From the NCBI GenBank assembly GCA_002709295.1, contig PAQL01000009.1, positions 1-64,000 on the forward strand: a stretch of DNA of 64,000 nucleotides, read 5' to 3'. Origin of the DNA: Phycisphaerae bacterium (GTDB lineage: Bacteria > Planctomycetota > Phycisphaerae > Phycisphaerales > SM1A02). A program made the position numbers and the translations under genes. Positions 1-11,162 of the stretch are shown here, one piece after another. Below the pieces are notes generated by a model, which had not been told where the DNA came from, searched no databases, and saw nothing but the letters and a program-made list of their open reading frames with translations. Position 1 is the stretch's first letter. Each line of letters starts with the position of its first letter.

Positions 1-1456
1 TGTTGTTGATCGAGAGCATCAGCGTGCACGCCTCGATCTGCGCCTCGAAGGACAGCGGCAGGTGGACCGCCATCTGGTCGCCGTCGAAGTCGGCGTTGTA
101 GCCGGTGCAGACGAGCGGGTGGATCTTGATGGCGTTGCCCTCGACCAGCACCGGCTCGAACGCCTGGATGCCCATGCGGTGGAGGGTGGGGGCGCGGTTG
201 AGGAGCACCGGATGGTTCCGGATGACCTGCTCGAGGATGTCCCAGACCTCGGGGTCGCGACGCTCGAGCATGCGCTTGGCGCTCTTGATCGTGTCGGCGT
301 ATCCGTGCTGCTTGAGCTTGCGGATGATGAACGGCTGGAACAGCTCGAGGGCGATCTTCTTGGGAAGACCGCACTGCCAGAGCTTGAGATCCGGACCGAC
401 GACGATGACCGAACGGGCGGAGTAGTCGACCCGCTTGCCGAGCAGGTTCTCGCGGAACCGGCCCTGCTTGCCCTTGATCATGTCGGTGATCGACTTGAGG
501 GGGCGGTTCGACGAGCCGAGGACCGGGCGACGGCAGCGGCCGTTGTCGAACAGCGCGTCGACGGCCTGCTGGAGCATTCGCTTCTCGTTGCGGATGATGA
601 CCTCGGGGGCGTTGAGGTCCATCAGCTTCTTGAGACGATTGTTCCGGTTGATGATCCGGCGGTAGAGGTCGTTGAGGTCGCTGGTCGCGAAGTTGCCGCT
701 CTCCAGCAGGACCAGGGGACGAAGGTCCGGAGGAATGACCGGAACGACGTCGAGGACCATCCAGGTCGGGTCGTTCTCCGAACCGCGGATCTGCTCCACG
801 ATCTTGAGTCGCTTGGAGAGGTCCTTCTTCTTCTGCTTGCTCCGGGTCTCGTTCAGCTGCTGCCGGAGGTCGAAGGCGAGTTCGGTCAGATCGAGCTGGT
901 CGAGGAGTTCACGAACCGCCTCGGCGCCCATCATGGCGGTGAAGGCGGTGGGGCCGAACTTCTCGCGGGCCTCCCGGTACTCGTCCTCGGTGAGGACCTG
1001 CTGTCGCTGCAGCTCGGTGTCGCCGGCGTCGACGACCACGTAGTCCTGGAAGTAGATGACCTTCTCGAGGTCGCTGGTCTTCATGTCGAGCAGGTTGCCC
1101 AGTCGCGACGGCATCGCCTTGAAGAACCAGATGTGCACGATCGGAGCCGCGAGATTGATGTGGCCCATCCGCTTGCGTCGCACGCGGGAATGGGTCACCT
1201 TCACGCCGCATCGGTCGCAGATGATGCCCTTGTACTTCGTGCCCTTGTACTTCCCGCAGGCGCACTCGTAGTCCCGCTCGGGCCCGAAGATCCGTTCGCA
1301 GAACAGACCGTCCTTCTCGGGACGGTAGGTGCGGTAGTTGATGGTTTCAGGGCGCTTGACCTCGCCGAAGCTCCAGCTTCGGATGTCGTTGGGGCTGGCG
1401 AGGGTGATCTTCACCGAGCCGTAGTCGTTGACGCGATCAAAGACGTTTTCGGACAT
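1..1456 (-). CDS. rpoC: DNA-directed RNA polymerase subunit beta' (N-terminal part, truncated by window edge)
   Basis: Reverse translation from ATG at 1456: [59 protein letters not shown]...[16 protein letters not shown]-type zinc site; lies directly downstream of rpoB. Confidence 0.97.
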   Translation of the reverse strand, partial: MSENVFDRVNDYGSVKITLASPNDIRSWSFGEVKRPETINYRTYRPEKDGLFCERIFGPERDYECACGKYKGTKYKGIICDRCGVKVTHSRVRRKRMGHINLAAPIVHIWFFKAMPSRLGNLLDMKTSDLEKVIYFQDYVVVDAGDTELQRQQVLTEDEYREAREKFGPTAFTAMMGAEAVRELLDQLDLTELAFDLRQQLNETRSKQKKKDLSKRLKIVEQIRGSENDPTWMVLDVVPVIPPDLRPLVLLESGNFATSDLNDLYRRIINRNNRLKKLMDLNAPEVIIRNEKRMLQQAVDALFDNGRCRRPVLGSSNRPLKSITDMIKGKQGRFRENLLGKRVDYSARSVIVVGPDLKLWQCGLPKKIALELFQPFIIRKLKQHGYADTIKSAKRMLERRDPEVWDILEQVIRNHPVLLNRAPTLHRMGIQAFEPVLVEGNAIKIHPLVCTGYNADFDGDQMAVHLPLSFEAQIEACTLMLSINN

Positions 1457-1550
1457 GATCGGGGGTACTCCCGAGGGCGGACGATTCGTGAACCGGCCGG
1501 AGCCGGCGTGGTCCCGGCCGAGGCCGGGAACGGTGGAGGAGAGGGGTCGG

Positions 1551-4500
1551 TCAGAGGACCGAGCCGGTGTCCTCCTGTTCCTTCTCAAGACTGATGTTCA
1601 TGCCGAGACCCTTGATCTCGTGGCAGAGGACGTCGAACACCACCGGCATGCCGGCCTGAAGCGTGTTCGTGCCCTTGACCATCGAGTCGTAGATCTTGGT
1701 GCGGCCTTCCACATCGTCGCTCTTGACGGTCAGGAGCTCCTGGAGGACGTAGGCGGCGCCGTACGCCTCGAGGCCCCAGACCTCCATCTCGCCGAACCGC
1801 TGGCCGCCGGTGCGGGCCTTGCCGCCGAGAGGCTGCTGCGTGATGAGCGAGTAGGGGCCCGTGGAACGAGCATGGATCTTGTCGTCCACCAGGTGGTGGA
1901 GCTTGAGCATGTACATGTAGCCGACGGTGGTGCGCTGCTGGAACGCCTCGCCGGTCCGGCCGTCGTAGAGCTGGATCTTCCCGTCCACCGGCATGCGGGC
2001 GAGCAGCTCGCGGGGGTGACCGGGCTCCTCGCCGGTGGACTCGAAGTGATCGAGACGGGCCTGGACGTGCTCGTTGGCCTCGCGGACCGCATCGAAGATC
2101 TCGGACTCGTGGGCACCGTCGAAGACGGGCGTCACGGCCTGGAAGCCGAGGACCGCCGCGGCCCAGCCGAGGTGCACCTCGAGGATCTGGCCCACGTTCA
2201 TACGGCTCGGCACGCCGAGCGGGTTGAGCAGGATGTCCACCGGGGTGCCGTCCTCGAGGAAGGGCATGTCCTCCTCGGGAACGAGTCGGGCGATCACACC
2301 CTTGTTGCCGTGACGGCCGGCCATCTTGTCGCCCACCGAGAGGGGACGCTTGGTGGCAAGGTAGACCTTGACCATCTCGAGCACGCCGGACGGAAGCTCG
2401 TCGCCCCGCTTCATGTGGGCGAGACGACGCTGCTTCTCCTTCTCGATGCCCTCGATGCGGGGCCAGAAGCGGTTCTTCTCGGCGATCGCGGTCTCGCGGG
2501 CCTCCTTCGAGCCCTTGATCCACTTGTCGGTGAAGTTCTCCAGCTGTTCGAGGATGACCTCGGGGATGTCGCTCGCACCGACCTTCTGGCGGGTGGAGGG
2601 GTCGACCATCTCCGAGCCGGTGAGGTCGTTGATCCGACCGACCATCTCCTTGAAGAGGGAGATGGCCCGGGCGTCCATCGACTCCTCGAACTCCTGCATG
2701 TCCTTCTTGAGCTGCTTCTTCTGGTCGTCGTTGAGGTGCATCCGGCGGCTGAAGTGCCGGGTGCCGATGACGATGCCGTTGGTGCCCGCGGGCACCTCGA
2801 GCGAGTCGTTCTTCACGTCCTCGCCGGCGCGGCCGAAGATCGCGTGAAGAAGCTTCTCCTCCGGGCTGAGCTCGGACTTCGACTTCGGGCTGACCTTGCC
2901 GACCAGGATGTCGCCGGGGCCGACCTTCGCACCGATGCGGATGATGCCACCGTCGTCGAGATTGCGAAGCATCTTCTCGGAGACGTTCGGGATGTCGTTG
3001 GTGAACTCCTCCCGACCCAGCTTGGTCTCCCGGATCTCCACCTCGAACGAGTCGATGTGGATCGACGTGAACGCGTCGTCCTTCACCAGTCGTTCGTTGA
3101 GGACGATGGCGTCCTCGAAGTTGTATCCGTCGAAGGTGTTGAAGGCCACGAGGGCGTTGCGGCCGATGGCCAGTTCGCCCATCTGGGTCGAGGCGCCGTC
3201 GGCGAGAAGCTGGCCGGTCTCGACCTTGTCGCCGAGCTTGACGACCGGCTTCTGGTTCTGGCAGGTCCGCTCGTTGAGGCCCACGAACTTGCGAAGCTCG
3301 TACTCGTCGGCGTTGTCGATGACGATCCTGGTCGAGTCGACGTAGGTGACCTCGCCTCCTCGCCGGGCGGTGACGATCATGCCGGAGTACGGGCCGATCT
3401 CGCGTTCCATGCCGGTGGCGACCAGCGGTGGATCCACCTTGATCATCGGCACGGCCTGTCGCTGCATGTTCGAACCCATGAGGGCCCGGTTCGCGTCGTC
3501 ATGCTCGAGGAAGGGGATGAGGGAGGCGGAGATGCCGACGATCTGCTTGGGCGAGATGTCGACGAACTGGACGTCCTTGGCGTCGCAGAGCAGCAGGTCG
3601 CCGTCCTTGCGGGCCAGGATGTTGCCTTCGTTGAGCTTGCCGTCGGGGAGGATGGCGTCACTGGTGGCCAGCACCCTCTGAAGCTCCTCGTCGGCCCGGA
3701 GAAGCTCGACGTCCTTGGTCACCTTGCCGGACTTCACCGTGCGATACGGAGTCTGCAGGAAGCCGTAGTCGTCGATCTCGGAATAGATGCCGAGGGAGGC
3801 GATCAGGCCGATGTTGGTGCCTTCCGGCGTCTCGATCGGGCAGATTCGGCCGTAGTGCGAGATGTGGACGTCGCGGACCTCGAAGCCCGCACGCTTCCGG
3901 TTGAGCCCGCCGGGGCCGAGGGCGGAGAGTCGACGCTCGTGGACGAGCATCGAGAGCGGGTTGGTCTGGTCGACGACCTGCGACAGCTCGGAGCGGCCGA
4001 AGAAGAAGTCGATCGCGCTCGAGATGCTCTTGGAGTTGACGAGGTCGCTGATGCGGCTGAGCTCGTCGGGATCCTTCACGCTCATCCGCTCCTGGACGGT
4101 GCGGCGGAGCTTCAGGAAGCCCTTCCGCATCTCCTCGACCGCAAGCTCGTCGAGCGTGCGGAGACGACGGTTGCCCAGGTGGTCGATGTCGTCGACGTGG
4201 GCCCGGGACCGCTTGGCCCGGAGGTCCATCATGTAGCGGACCACGGCGAGGAAGTCCTCGCCCTGGATGTACTGCTCGCTCTCGTCCCGGACCTTGTAGA
4301 TCGGGTCGTCCTCGAACTTCCGGTTGATGCGGAAGCGACCGACCCGGCCGAGGCGGTATCGGTTGTCGTCGAAGAACTTCTCGGTGAACAGGGCCTTGGC
4401 CTTGTCGAGCTGCGGCGGGTTGCCGGGACGAAGGCGTCCGTAGATCTTCAACAGAGCGGCCTCGTGCTCGGTCACCTCGGCGAGGAAGTCGAGGCGTTCC

Positions 4501-5399
4501 TCGGCGAGGGTGTTGAGGATCAGAGGGTCGCTGGCGTCGGTGATGACCCGGATGCTCTTGAGCTCCGAGGCCTGGATGGCCTCGATCGCGTCCCGGATCG
4601 GCTTGCCGACGGTGCAGAGCTCCTCGCCGGTGTCGGTGTCGACGATCAGCTCGGCGGAGTAGTGCTCCGGCTTGAGCTTCTCGACCTTCACGTCCTTCAC
4701 GTCGTAGAAGAGCTCGAGGATCTTGTCGGTGGAGGAGAAGTCCTCGTGGAGGGCTCGGAGGAAGGTGGTGGCGGCCAGCTTGGTCGACTGGTCGATCCGC
4801 ATCGCCAGCACGTCCTTCTTGGTCACCTCCAGCTCGATCCACGAACCGCGCTCCGGGATGATCCGAGCGCTGTGCAGGGGACGGTCCCCGAAGCTCGAGG
4901 CGATCGAGAAGTCGACGCCGGGCGACCGATGCAGCTGACTGACGATGACCCGCTCCGCACCGTTGACGATGAACTCGCCGCCGCCGGAGAAGTTGCTGGC
5001 TCGGGCGATCTCCCAGGGGAGACGGACGCCGGCCATGATCGGGATCTCGCCCAGGTAGATGTCCTCTTCCGGAGTCTCCGCCACGCCCTCGCGATGGAAA
5101 CGGACCCGGACCCGGAACGGCATGCCGTAGGTGAGCCGGAGCTCGCGGCACTCGTCGGGGGTGTAGCGGGGCTCGTCGAGGGAGTAGCTGACGTACTCCA
5201 GTCGCATCGAACCGTCGTAGCTCTCGATCGGGAAGACCTCCCGAAGGAGACCTTCAAGTCCGTATTCCCCTCGTCGATCCTCGGAGGGAGTATCGAGTTG
5301 GAGGAACCTCGCGTAGGCGTCTCGCTGGACACGGACGAGATCGGGAATCCGGAGTCCGTCCTTCCGCTTGCTGAAGTCACGGGGCGTTCGGGTGGTCAT
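1551..5399 (-). CDS. rpoB: DNA-directed RNA polymerase subunit beta
   Basis: ORF 1551..5426; likely start [25 protein letters not shown] at 5399; RpoB motifs [51 protein letters not shown]. Confidence 0.98.
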   Translation of the reverse strand: MTTRTPRDFSKRKDGLRIPDLVRVQRDAYARFLQLDTPSEDRRGEYGLEGLLREVFPIESYDGSMRLEYVSYSLDEPRYTPDECRELRLTYGMPFRVRVRFHREGVAETPEEDIYLGEIPIMAGVRLPWEIARASNFSGGGEFIVNGAERVIVSQLHRSPGVDFSIASSFGDRPLHSARIIPERGSWIELEVTKKDVLAMRIDQSTKLAATTFLRALHEDFSSTDKILELFYDVKDVKVEKLKPEHYSAELIVDTDTGEELCTVGKPIRDAIEAIQASELKSIRVITDASDPLILNTLAEERLDFLAEVTEHEAALLKIYGRLRPGNPPQLDKAKALFTEKFFDDNRYRLGRVGRFRINRKFEDDPIYKVRDESEQYIQGEDFLAVVRYMMDLRAKRSRAHVDDIDHLGNRRLRTLDELAVEEMRKGFLKLRRTVQERMSVKDPDELSRISDLVNSKSISSAIDFFFGRSELSQVVDQTNPLSMLVHERRLSALGPGGLNRKRAGFEVRDVHISHYGRICPIETPEGTNIGLIASLGIYSEIDDYGFLQTPYRTVKSGKVTKDVELLRADEELQRVLATSDAILPDGKLNEGNILARKDGDLLLCDAKDVQFVDISPKQIVGISASLIPFLEHDDANRALMGSNMQRQAVPMIKVDPPLVATGMEREIGPYSGMIVTARRGGEVTYVDSTRIVIDNADEYELRKFVGLNERTCQNQKPVVKLGDKVETGQLLADGASTQMGELAIGRNALVAFNTFDGYNFEDAIVLNERLVKDDAFTSIHIDSFEVEIRETKLGREEFTNDIPNVSEKMLRNLDDGGIIRIGAKVGPGDILVGKVSPKSKSELSPEEKLLHAIFGRAGEDVKNDSLEVPAGTNGIVIGTRHFSRRMHLNDDQKKQLKKDMQEFEESMDARAISLFKEMVGRINDLTGSEMVDPSTRQKVGASDIPEVILEQLENFTDKWIKGSKEARETAIAEKNRFWPRIEGIEKEKQRRLAHMKRGDELPSGVLEMVKVYLATKRPLSVGDKMAGRHGNKGVIARLVPEEDMPFLEDGTPVDILLNPLGVPSRMNVGQILEVHLGWAAAVLGFQAVTPVFDGAHESEIFDAVREANEHVQARLDHFESTGEEPGHPRELLARMPVDGKIQLYDGRTGEAFQQRTTVGYMYMLKLHHLVDDKIHARSTGPYSLITQQPLGGKARTGGQRFGEMEVWGLEAYGAAYVLQELLTVKSDDVEGRTKIYDSMVKGTNTLQAGMPVVFDVLCHEIKGLGMNISLEKEQEDTGSVL

Positions 5400-5517
5400 C
5401 CAGGGGCATCCTCGACTGGGTGGCACCGCTGATGGGTGCGGTGGGCAAGGTTGTCTTCACGACGCCCGATGCGGGCGCCGTCCGGAGCCGGGGAGGTGCG
5501 GACCTCCGCGGCCTGGG

Positions 5518-5886
5518 TCAAGCCGCGTTGGCGGCGGCGTGCGCGTTCGCGGTCTCGACGAGCCGGTCGAAGGTCGCCGGGTCCTCGATCGCGATCTGGC
5601 TCAGCATCTTCCGGTTGAGAAGGATGCCGCCCCGCTGGAGTCCGTTGATGAACACGCTGTAGCGGGTGCCTCGCATCCTGCACGCGGCGGTGATGCGGGT
5701 GATCCAGAGTCGTCGATAGTCGCGCTTGCGGGCACGGCGATCGCGGAAAGCGAATCGTCCGGCACGCCAGAGGGCGACCTTGGCCTGCTGCTTGTGTCGG
5801 CTCTTGGTGCCGTAGTAACCGCGGGCATTCCGCAGCAACCGGCGGCGGGCCTTGGTGCGGGCTGCACCCTTGCGAACGCGTGGCAT
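5518..5886 (-). CDS. rplT: 50S ribosomal protein L20
   Basis: MPRVRKGAARTKARRRLLRNARGYYGTKSRHKQQAKVALWRAGRFAFRDRRARKRDYRRLWITRI, canonical L20. Confidence 0.98.
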   Translation of the reverse strand: MPRVRKGAARTKARRRLLRNARGYYGTKSRHKQQAKVALWRAGRFAFRDRRARKRDYRRLWITRITAACRMRGTRYSVFINGLQRGGILLNRKMLSQIAIEDPATFDRLVETANAHAAANAA

Positions 5887-6023
5887 GGGTCTTTCCTTCG
5901 GACCTCTGGGGTCGATGTGCCTCGGCGGGGGCCTCCTCGAGGAGGCGCTTCAGGCCCGACGGGCGAGGGCGGAGTTTGTGGAGGCGGCACCGCTGGAGCA
6001 GATGCCGGCATGGAGGCGAGTGT

Positions 6024-6287
6024 TCAGGAAGCGTTCGAGGTCGATGCCTCGCGTTCCTTCTGGTCCGCGATCGACTGCTCCTGCGACCGCAGGGGTCGGA
6101 AGAGAAGCATGCTGTATCGCTTCATGTCGCCGGCGCGGGCGTAGCGCGGGCGTCGATAGCTTCGGACCTGCTGTCCGGTCTTGTTGCTCTTGATGTGACG
6201 GCTGTGGGGACGTCGGAAGCGGATCTTGCCAGACTTGGTGATCTTGATCCGCTTCAGCAGACCCTTGTGCGACTTGCTCTTTGGCAT
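6024..6287 (-). CDS. rpmI: 50S ribosomal protein L35
   Basis: Internal start MPKSKSHKGLLKRIKITKSGKIRFRRPHSRHIKSNKTGQQVRSYRR at 6287; position upstream of rplT. Confidence 0.93.
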   Translation of the reverse strand: MPKSKSHKGLLKRIKITKSGKIRFRRPHSRHIKSNKTGQQVRSYRRPRYARAGDMKRYSMLLFRPLRSQEQSIADQKEREASTSNAS

Positions 6288-6512
6288 TTCGGCACCGAAA
6301 AGGACGGGGTGAGGGCGAGGTGATCCTTCGCGGATCGAATCGAGAAGTATAGGGGTGGCCGAAGGGATTTGGCAAATCACGGCCATCCAGACAACATTCT
6401 CGGACCCTGGGCTCCGGATCGCTTCCCGCGGTGGGGTCCGATCCGGCTCGGACATGCGGTCCGGGTATCCCCCGGTCAGGCCTGATTCGGGGTCCAGCGA
6501 CGGCGACCGGCC

Positions 6513-7478
6513 TCAGTGGGCCAGAACCGCATCCTTGAGGTTCCGGGGGCGGATGTCCTCGTTGGCGGAGGGAACGTCGGGGTCGTAGTCGTCATGGACC
6601 CAGAGCGAATCCCCGTCAGGCAGCACCGCACTGGGGAGGCTGTCGAAGGAGAGGTCGAACCGGACCACCACCACCAGGGTCTGGTCGTGGATGTGGGAGC
6701 CCTGCCGGTGGGAGAGGGCGGGCTGGTTCCGCCGCTTCGACCAGATCACCGGGTTCTGGTCGGCCAGCAGGGGTTCGTCGGCCCCGTAGGCCGTGAGCTT
6801 GAAGGTCCCGATGTTCATGGGGACCCGATAGGAGATCGGCCCGATCTTCTCGAGCCGGATCCGTTCGGCCTGTTCGAAATCAGGCGACACGTGGAGTGCG
6901 GGGGTGGTCAACGCCTTGTGGAGCTGGGTGCCCCAGTCACCGTCCATCGCATCCGGCAGCCCGCTCATGGAGTGGCCGGAGCCTTCGATGGTGTTGACAT
7001 CGATGGGCATCGAGCCGTCGTTCTCGGAGGCGAAGGAGGCGATCCCGGCGCTGTACTCGTTGAGTCGGACCTTCGAATGCAGGATGTCGTTCTGGCGATC
7101 GATGGCCTGGTAGAGGGGCCAGCCGATCCCGACCGCGAGGAAGAGGGCGGCGGCGACCGCGAAGAAGTCCGGCAGGCGGATCTGTCGGCCGTTGAAGCCG
7201 GGTGCATCGGCGATGGAGAACCGGGAGGACCGTTCGGATTCCGCCCGGCCGATTCTCGCGAGGGTGGCGTCGACGAGTTCGTCGGAGGCCTCCTCGGTCG
7301 GATAGGACTCGAGACAGGAGAGAAGATCCAGCGCGGCCCGCTCCCGGGGATCGTTCGTCTCGGAGGGCTTCAGGCCATGTTCGAAGAGCCGGTCGATCGC
7401 ATCTGCATCGTCTTCAGAGAGCCGTGCGACACGGTCGCGGGCTCCTCGAGTGGCGGGGTCTTCAGCGTGCATCTTCAT
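6513..7478 (-). CDS. Membrane-anchored putative anti-sigma-type protein
   Basis: Single TM segment (LPDFFAVAAALFLAVGIGWPLY) after an acidic N-terminal domain; immediately downstream of an ECF sigma gene. Confidence 0.6.
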   Translation of the reverse strand: MKMHAEDPATRGARDRVARLSEDDADAIDRLFEHGLKPSETNDPRERAALDLLSCLESYPTEEASDELVDATLARIGRAESERSSRFSIADAPGFNGRQIRLPDFFAVAAALFLAVGIGWPLYQAIDRQNDILHSKVRLNEYSAGIASFASENDGSMPIDVNTIEGSGHSMSGLPDAMDGDWGTQLHKALTTPALHVSPDFEQAERIRLEKIGPISYRVPMNIGTFKLTAYGADEPLLADQNPVIWSKRRNQPALSHRQGSHIHDQTLVVVVRFDLSFDSLPSAVLPDGDSLWVHDDYDPDVPSANEDIRPRNLKDAVLAH

Positions 7479-7546
7479 GGGGTCCGATGTTCGGTGCTTC
7501 TTCCGGGGAGAGGCGACCGAACGTGGGCCGCCGCTTCGTGAGCGAG

Positions 7547-8203
7547 TCAGGCTGCGTTCTCGTCGTCTCCCCTCCGACGCTGGTGTCGGGTGGAGGCGTC
7601 CTTCCAGGAGTCGGCGAAATGGGCGACCGCCGAGTGCAGTCTGCTCTTCACCGTTCCCAGGGGGATCTGAAGGCTGTCGGATATCTGGTTGTAGCTGAGC
7701 TTCTGGAAGTAGCTCAGCAGCAGGATCTCGCGGTAGTGCGCGGGCAGGTCGTCCACGACCTGCTTCACCAGCCGCTGCTTCTCCTCGTCGAGAAGGCTGG
7801 TGTCGACGGCCTCGTCGTCGCCGCCGAGGAGATCGACCAGGGTGGTCTCCCGTCCGTCGGCGGAGCCGACGGGAGTGGAGAGACTCACGGCCGCACGGCG
7901 GCGTCGCTTGCGGTGGAAGTCGCGGGCCTTGTTGGCCGCGATCGTGTAGAGCCAGGGCTTGAATCGTCGGCTGGCGTCGAAGCTCTCGGCCGAGAGGTGG
8001 ATCTGCAGGAAGGCGTCCTGAAAGACGTCGTCCGCGGCGGCTCTGGAGCCCAGGAACCTCTGAAGGAACTGGACCAGGTCGTTTCGATACCGCTCGACCA
8101 GCAGGGCGAATGCCGCGGTCTCGCCGGTTCGATAGGCGACCAGGAGCTCCTCATCGGATCTCGGGTCGTCCGGATGATCTGATTCGTGTTGGGAGTCGGT
8201 CAC
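7547..8203 (-). CDS. ECF RNA polymerase sigma factor
   Basis: Sigma-70 region 2 (DVFQDAFLQIHLSAESFDASRRFKPWLYTIAANKARDFHR) and region 4 (LPAHYREILLLSYFQKLSYNQISDSLQIPLGTVKSRLHSAV); GTG start at 8203 chosen (VTDSQHESDHPDDPRSDEELL). Confidence 0.9.
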   Translation of the reverse strand: MTDSQHESDHPDDPRSDEELLVAYRTGETAAFALLVERYRNDLVQFLQRFLGSRAAADDVFQDAFLQIHLSAESFDASRRFKPWLYTIAANKARDFHRKRRRRAAVSLSTPVGSADGRETTLVDLLGGDDEAVDTSLLDEEKQRLVKQVVDDLPAHYREILLLSYFQKLSYNQISDSLQIPLGTVKSRLHSAVAHFADSWKDASTRHQRRRGDDENAA

Positions 8204-8753
8204 GGGCGCCTCGAGGGTGCGGGACCGTTCCCGCTTCTCCTCGGAAAAGGTACCCGAATCAGCCTTCATCTTCCCGTTGGAGCGGTCGGGTTCGAAGGGT
8301 GACATCGCCAGCGAAGCAAGGAACTCCATCAGTGTGGGGGATCTGAAGTTCGAGTGCGGCAGAGCGGTCATGTGGGCCCTACGACCGACCTCCGGGTCAG
8401 GATCGCGGGAAATCAAGGATTTCCTCGAAGCGGCCTCCCGGTGGTCCCGGACGGCGGGGCGAGGTCCGCGAACCGGGGCGTTCCTCCGAGCTTCTGCCTG
8501 ATCGATCGCGGGGTAGGATTGCGGCGACAAGCTCGCAACCACCTCCCCGGGCCGGGAGGATCCTCGTTCGAGCAGTCCCCCGATCACGGAGTGCGTTCAT
8601 GCCGGTTCCGGATTCACGGATGTGGACGGTCGCGAGCGGCGCCGTCGGACAGAGGCTTCCGGGTCGCCGGGGGTGCCCGATGGCCGCGGGGTCGGGTGTG
8701 AGCCCCGACGGCATCCGCGAGGTGGCTCGAGGCGACAGGAAGAGGGTGGCGTC

Positions 8754-9098
8754 GTGAGTCCGATCGAGCGTCTGGCCGTCCGGCAGCTCGAGGCCTACAA
8801 CGCCTCCGATCTGGACGCGTTCTGCGACTGTTATCACGAGGAGGTCGAGATCTGGAACGACCGGACTCCGGCCGGTTCCGGGATCGAGGGCTTCCGTGAC
8901 CGGTACCGGGACATGTTCGAACGCTGGTCGTTCGGGGGCGAGGTCTCGAATCGACTGGTCGCCGGAGATCATGCCGTCGACCTCGAGCACTGGTGGCGGA
9001 TCGATCCCGACACCGGGGAACGGAGCGAGGGCGATCTCCTGGTCCGCTACACCCTTCGAGAGGATCGGATCGGGGTCGTCCAGTTCATCCGGGTCTGA
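8754..9098 (+). CDS. SnoaL/NTF2-like family protein
   Basis: VSPIERLAVRQLEAYNASDLDAFCDCYHEEVEIWND...GIEGFRDRYRDMFE, typical NTF2-like fold start; GTG start at 8754. Confidence 0.75.
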   Translation: MSPIERLAVRQLEAYNASDLDAFCDCYHEEVEIWNDRTPAGSGIEGFRDRYRDMFERWSFGGEVSNRLVAGDHAVDLEHWWRIDPDTGERSEGDLLVRYTLREDRIGVVQFIRV

Positions 9099-9231
9099 AC
9101 GACCGTCCCCGCATCCGTCCCCGGAGCCGTCATCGAGTGCGATCCACGGGATTCCGATCCTCTCGGACCGGGTTGCGTGCACAACCTGCCGGTCCGCCCG
9201 GGAGTCACGGCTGGCAGCCCACAATCCCCGC

Positions 9232-10503
9232 ATGCCGTTCATCAAAGGATCCGTGACCTACGCCCGATTCCGGCTCGGAGGCGACGCCCCGGCCCGAATC
9301 GACGAGACCATGCTGGCCGCCCTCAAGGCGGGAGTCCTCAGCCCCACCCTCGGGGTTCCGGTCGAGGTCGAGACCGGTTGGACCGCCGGGGAGCACATCC
9401 TCGACCACGACTTCGGTTTCGAACGCTGCGTCTTCGATGCGAGCCTGCATGCGGCCATGCGGATGGACTCGGTGAGGGTTCCTCCCGAGATCCGGACCGC
9501 CTATGTCGCCCAGGAACAGACCGCCCTGCGTCGGGCCGCCGGCGACGAGCGCGGGGATGATTCCGGCCTGCCCGCCCGCCCCCTGGGCCGGGCGGCGAGG
9601 CGCGAGGCCAGGGAGTCCGCCGAACGACGGTGGCTCGAAGAGGTGTCCGATGGCCGGTATCGCTCGAGCAAGCTCGTCCCGATCCTCTGGAATCCCGCCC
9701 GCGGGGTGCTGCTCGCGCCCGCGACCACCGACAAGGTGGCGGATGCCCTTCGAGACCTCGTGCAGTCGACGTTCGGAGCAAGACTCCAGGGCGTGAGCTC
9801 GGCGGGGCTGGCCCTTGATCTGCTGGCCAGTCGCGGTGAGACCGGCATCTTCGACGATGCGATGCCCGAAGCCTTCTGTCCGCCACCGGCCCCGCGGACC
9901 GCGGAACTCGCCGCGATGGTGGGGGATCGACCGGACGTGCCCTGGGTCCAGGGAGGCCCCGAACCCAAGGACTTCCTCGGCAACATCTTCCTGCTCTGGT
10001 TGTGGATGCACGCCGAGCGACACGAGGGACTTGTCGATCTCTCCGACGGGCGCGGCATCACCTTCTTGGTGGATCGACTCATCGACATGGAATGCGCCTG
10101 GGGCGTCACGGGGCGTCAGTCGCTGCGTGGCGATGCACCGGGTCGCAGCGCCGAAGCCGCCAAGGCCCTCCAGCAGGGCAAGTGGCCGCGCAAGCTCGGC
10201 CTCATCCTCTCCGACGGCGAGTCGGAGTGGTCGTTCGATCTCCAGGGCGATCTCTTCCGGGTCTCGGGATTGAAGATCCCCCGGCCCGAGGAACGGCCCG
10301 GCAGCGAGCGTGAAGCGGTCGAGCAGAGGATCGAGTCGACCCTCGCGGTGGACGGGATCCTGGTGGCGCTCTACGACGAGTTCCTGAAGGAACGATTCGG
10401 GTCAGCATGGAACGCCCGCAAGTCCGAGATCCGGGAGTGGATCGCGAGCAAGGGAGGCTCCTCGGTTCCCGAGGCGCCGGTGGTCGAGATGACCGTCGGC
10501 TGA
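9232..10503 (+). CDS. RdgC-like protein (tentative)
   Basis: ORF from MPFIKGSVTYARFRLGGDAP; MPFxKGSxTYxRFR start and FLGNIFLLWLWMHAE segment resemble distant RdgC homologues; recognition is weak. Confidence 0.45.
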   Translation: MPFIKGSVTYARFRLGGDAPARIDETMLAALKAGVLSPTLGVPVEVETGWTAGEHILDHDFGFERCVFDASLHAAMRMDSVRVPPEIRTAYVAQEQTALRRAAGDERGDDSGLPARPLGRAARREARESAERRWLEEVSDGRYRSSKLVPILWNPARGVLLAPATTDKVADALRDLVQSTFGARLQGVSSAGLALDLLASRGETGIFDDAMPEAFCPPPAPRTAELAAMVGDRPDVPWVQGGPEPKDFLGNIFLLWLWMHAERHEGLVDLSDGRGITFLVDRLIDMECAWGVTGRQSLRGDAPGRSAEAAKALQQGKWPRKLGLILSDGESEWSFDLQGDLFRVSGLKIPRPEERPGSEREAVEQRIESTLAVDGILVALYDEFLKERFGSAWNARKSEIREWIASKGGSSVPEAPVVEMTVG

Positions 10504-10523
10504 ATCGGGCCGCTCGGCCGTGG

Positions 10524-11162
10524 TCAGTCCCCGCGTCCCCGCGCCGCGGCGACGAACGCCCGGATGCGGTCGTGGTCCTTGACCCCGCGGGTCGATTCCA
10601 CGCCGCTGGAGACATCCACCCCGAACGGTCGGTGATCGCGGACCACGTCCGCGACGGTGTCGGGGTCCAGTCCGCCGGCGATCACCACCGGAGTCTCGAG
10701 CTCGGGGAGCACCTCGGCCAGCCGACCGTGGTCGAACGGTTCGCCGCTGCCGCCTCGCGGGCCGTCGACCAGCAGGATCTCGACGTCGGGATGGTCGTCC
10801 CACATCCGGCACGCGTCGGGGTCGAAGGGGATCGCCTTCACGATCCGGTGACCGGTCTCCGCCGCGATCGAGGTCACCCGTTCGGGCGTCTCCTCGCCGT
10901 GGAGCTGGATCCATTCCCCCGGCCAGACCTCCAGAAGCTCCATCCCGGGATCGACGAAGAGACCGATTGCCTCGAGGCTCGACGGCATCCCTGCGAAGAG
11001 GGCGATGGCTTCGGCCGGCGTGAGCTCGCGAGGAGAGCCGGGGGCGAGGACCAGGCCCACCGCGTCCACGTCGCAGGCGGCGCAGACCGTGAGATCCGTC
11101 TCGCTGCGCACTCCGCAGATCTTCACGAACGGAGTGCGATCGCTGCCGGGAAGATCGCTCAT
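10524..11162 (-). CDS. trpF: Phosphoribosylanthranilate isomerase
   Basis: FVKICGVRSETDL, IQLHGEET, LLVDGPRGGSGEPFDH, VIAGGLDPDTV, GVDVSSGVES. Confidence 0.95.
   Translation of the reverse strand: MSDLPGSDRTPFVKICGVRSETDLTVCAACDVDAVGLVLAPGSPRELTPAEAIALFAGMPSSLEAIGLFVDPGMELLEVWPGEWIQLHGEETPERVTSIAAETGHRIVKAIPFDPDACRMWDDHPDVEILLVDGPRGGSGEPFDHGRLAEVLPELETPVVIAGGLDPDTVADVVRDHRPFGVDVSSGVESTRGVKDHDRIRAFVAAARGRGD

Noticed and set aside
1500-1550. CCCGGC-CGAG-GCCGGG mini-hairpin between rpoB and rpoC
   Set aside because: Only 6-7 bp in very GC-rich DNA; not distinguishable from chance.
62-1594. 510-aa + strand ORF opposite rpoC
   Set aside because: Antisense of a clear rpoC reading frame; no recognisable domain.
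1428-5432. 1334-aa + strand ORF opposite rpoB
   Set aside because: Exact antisense of rpoB; low-complexity Val/Leu/Asp/Glu-rich translation typical of antisense of a high-GC gene.
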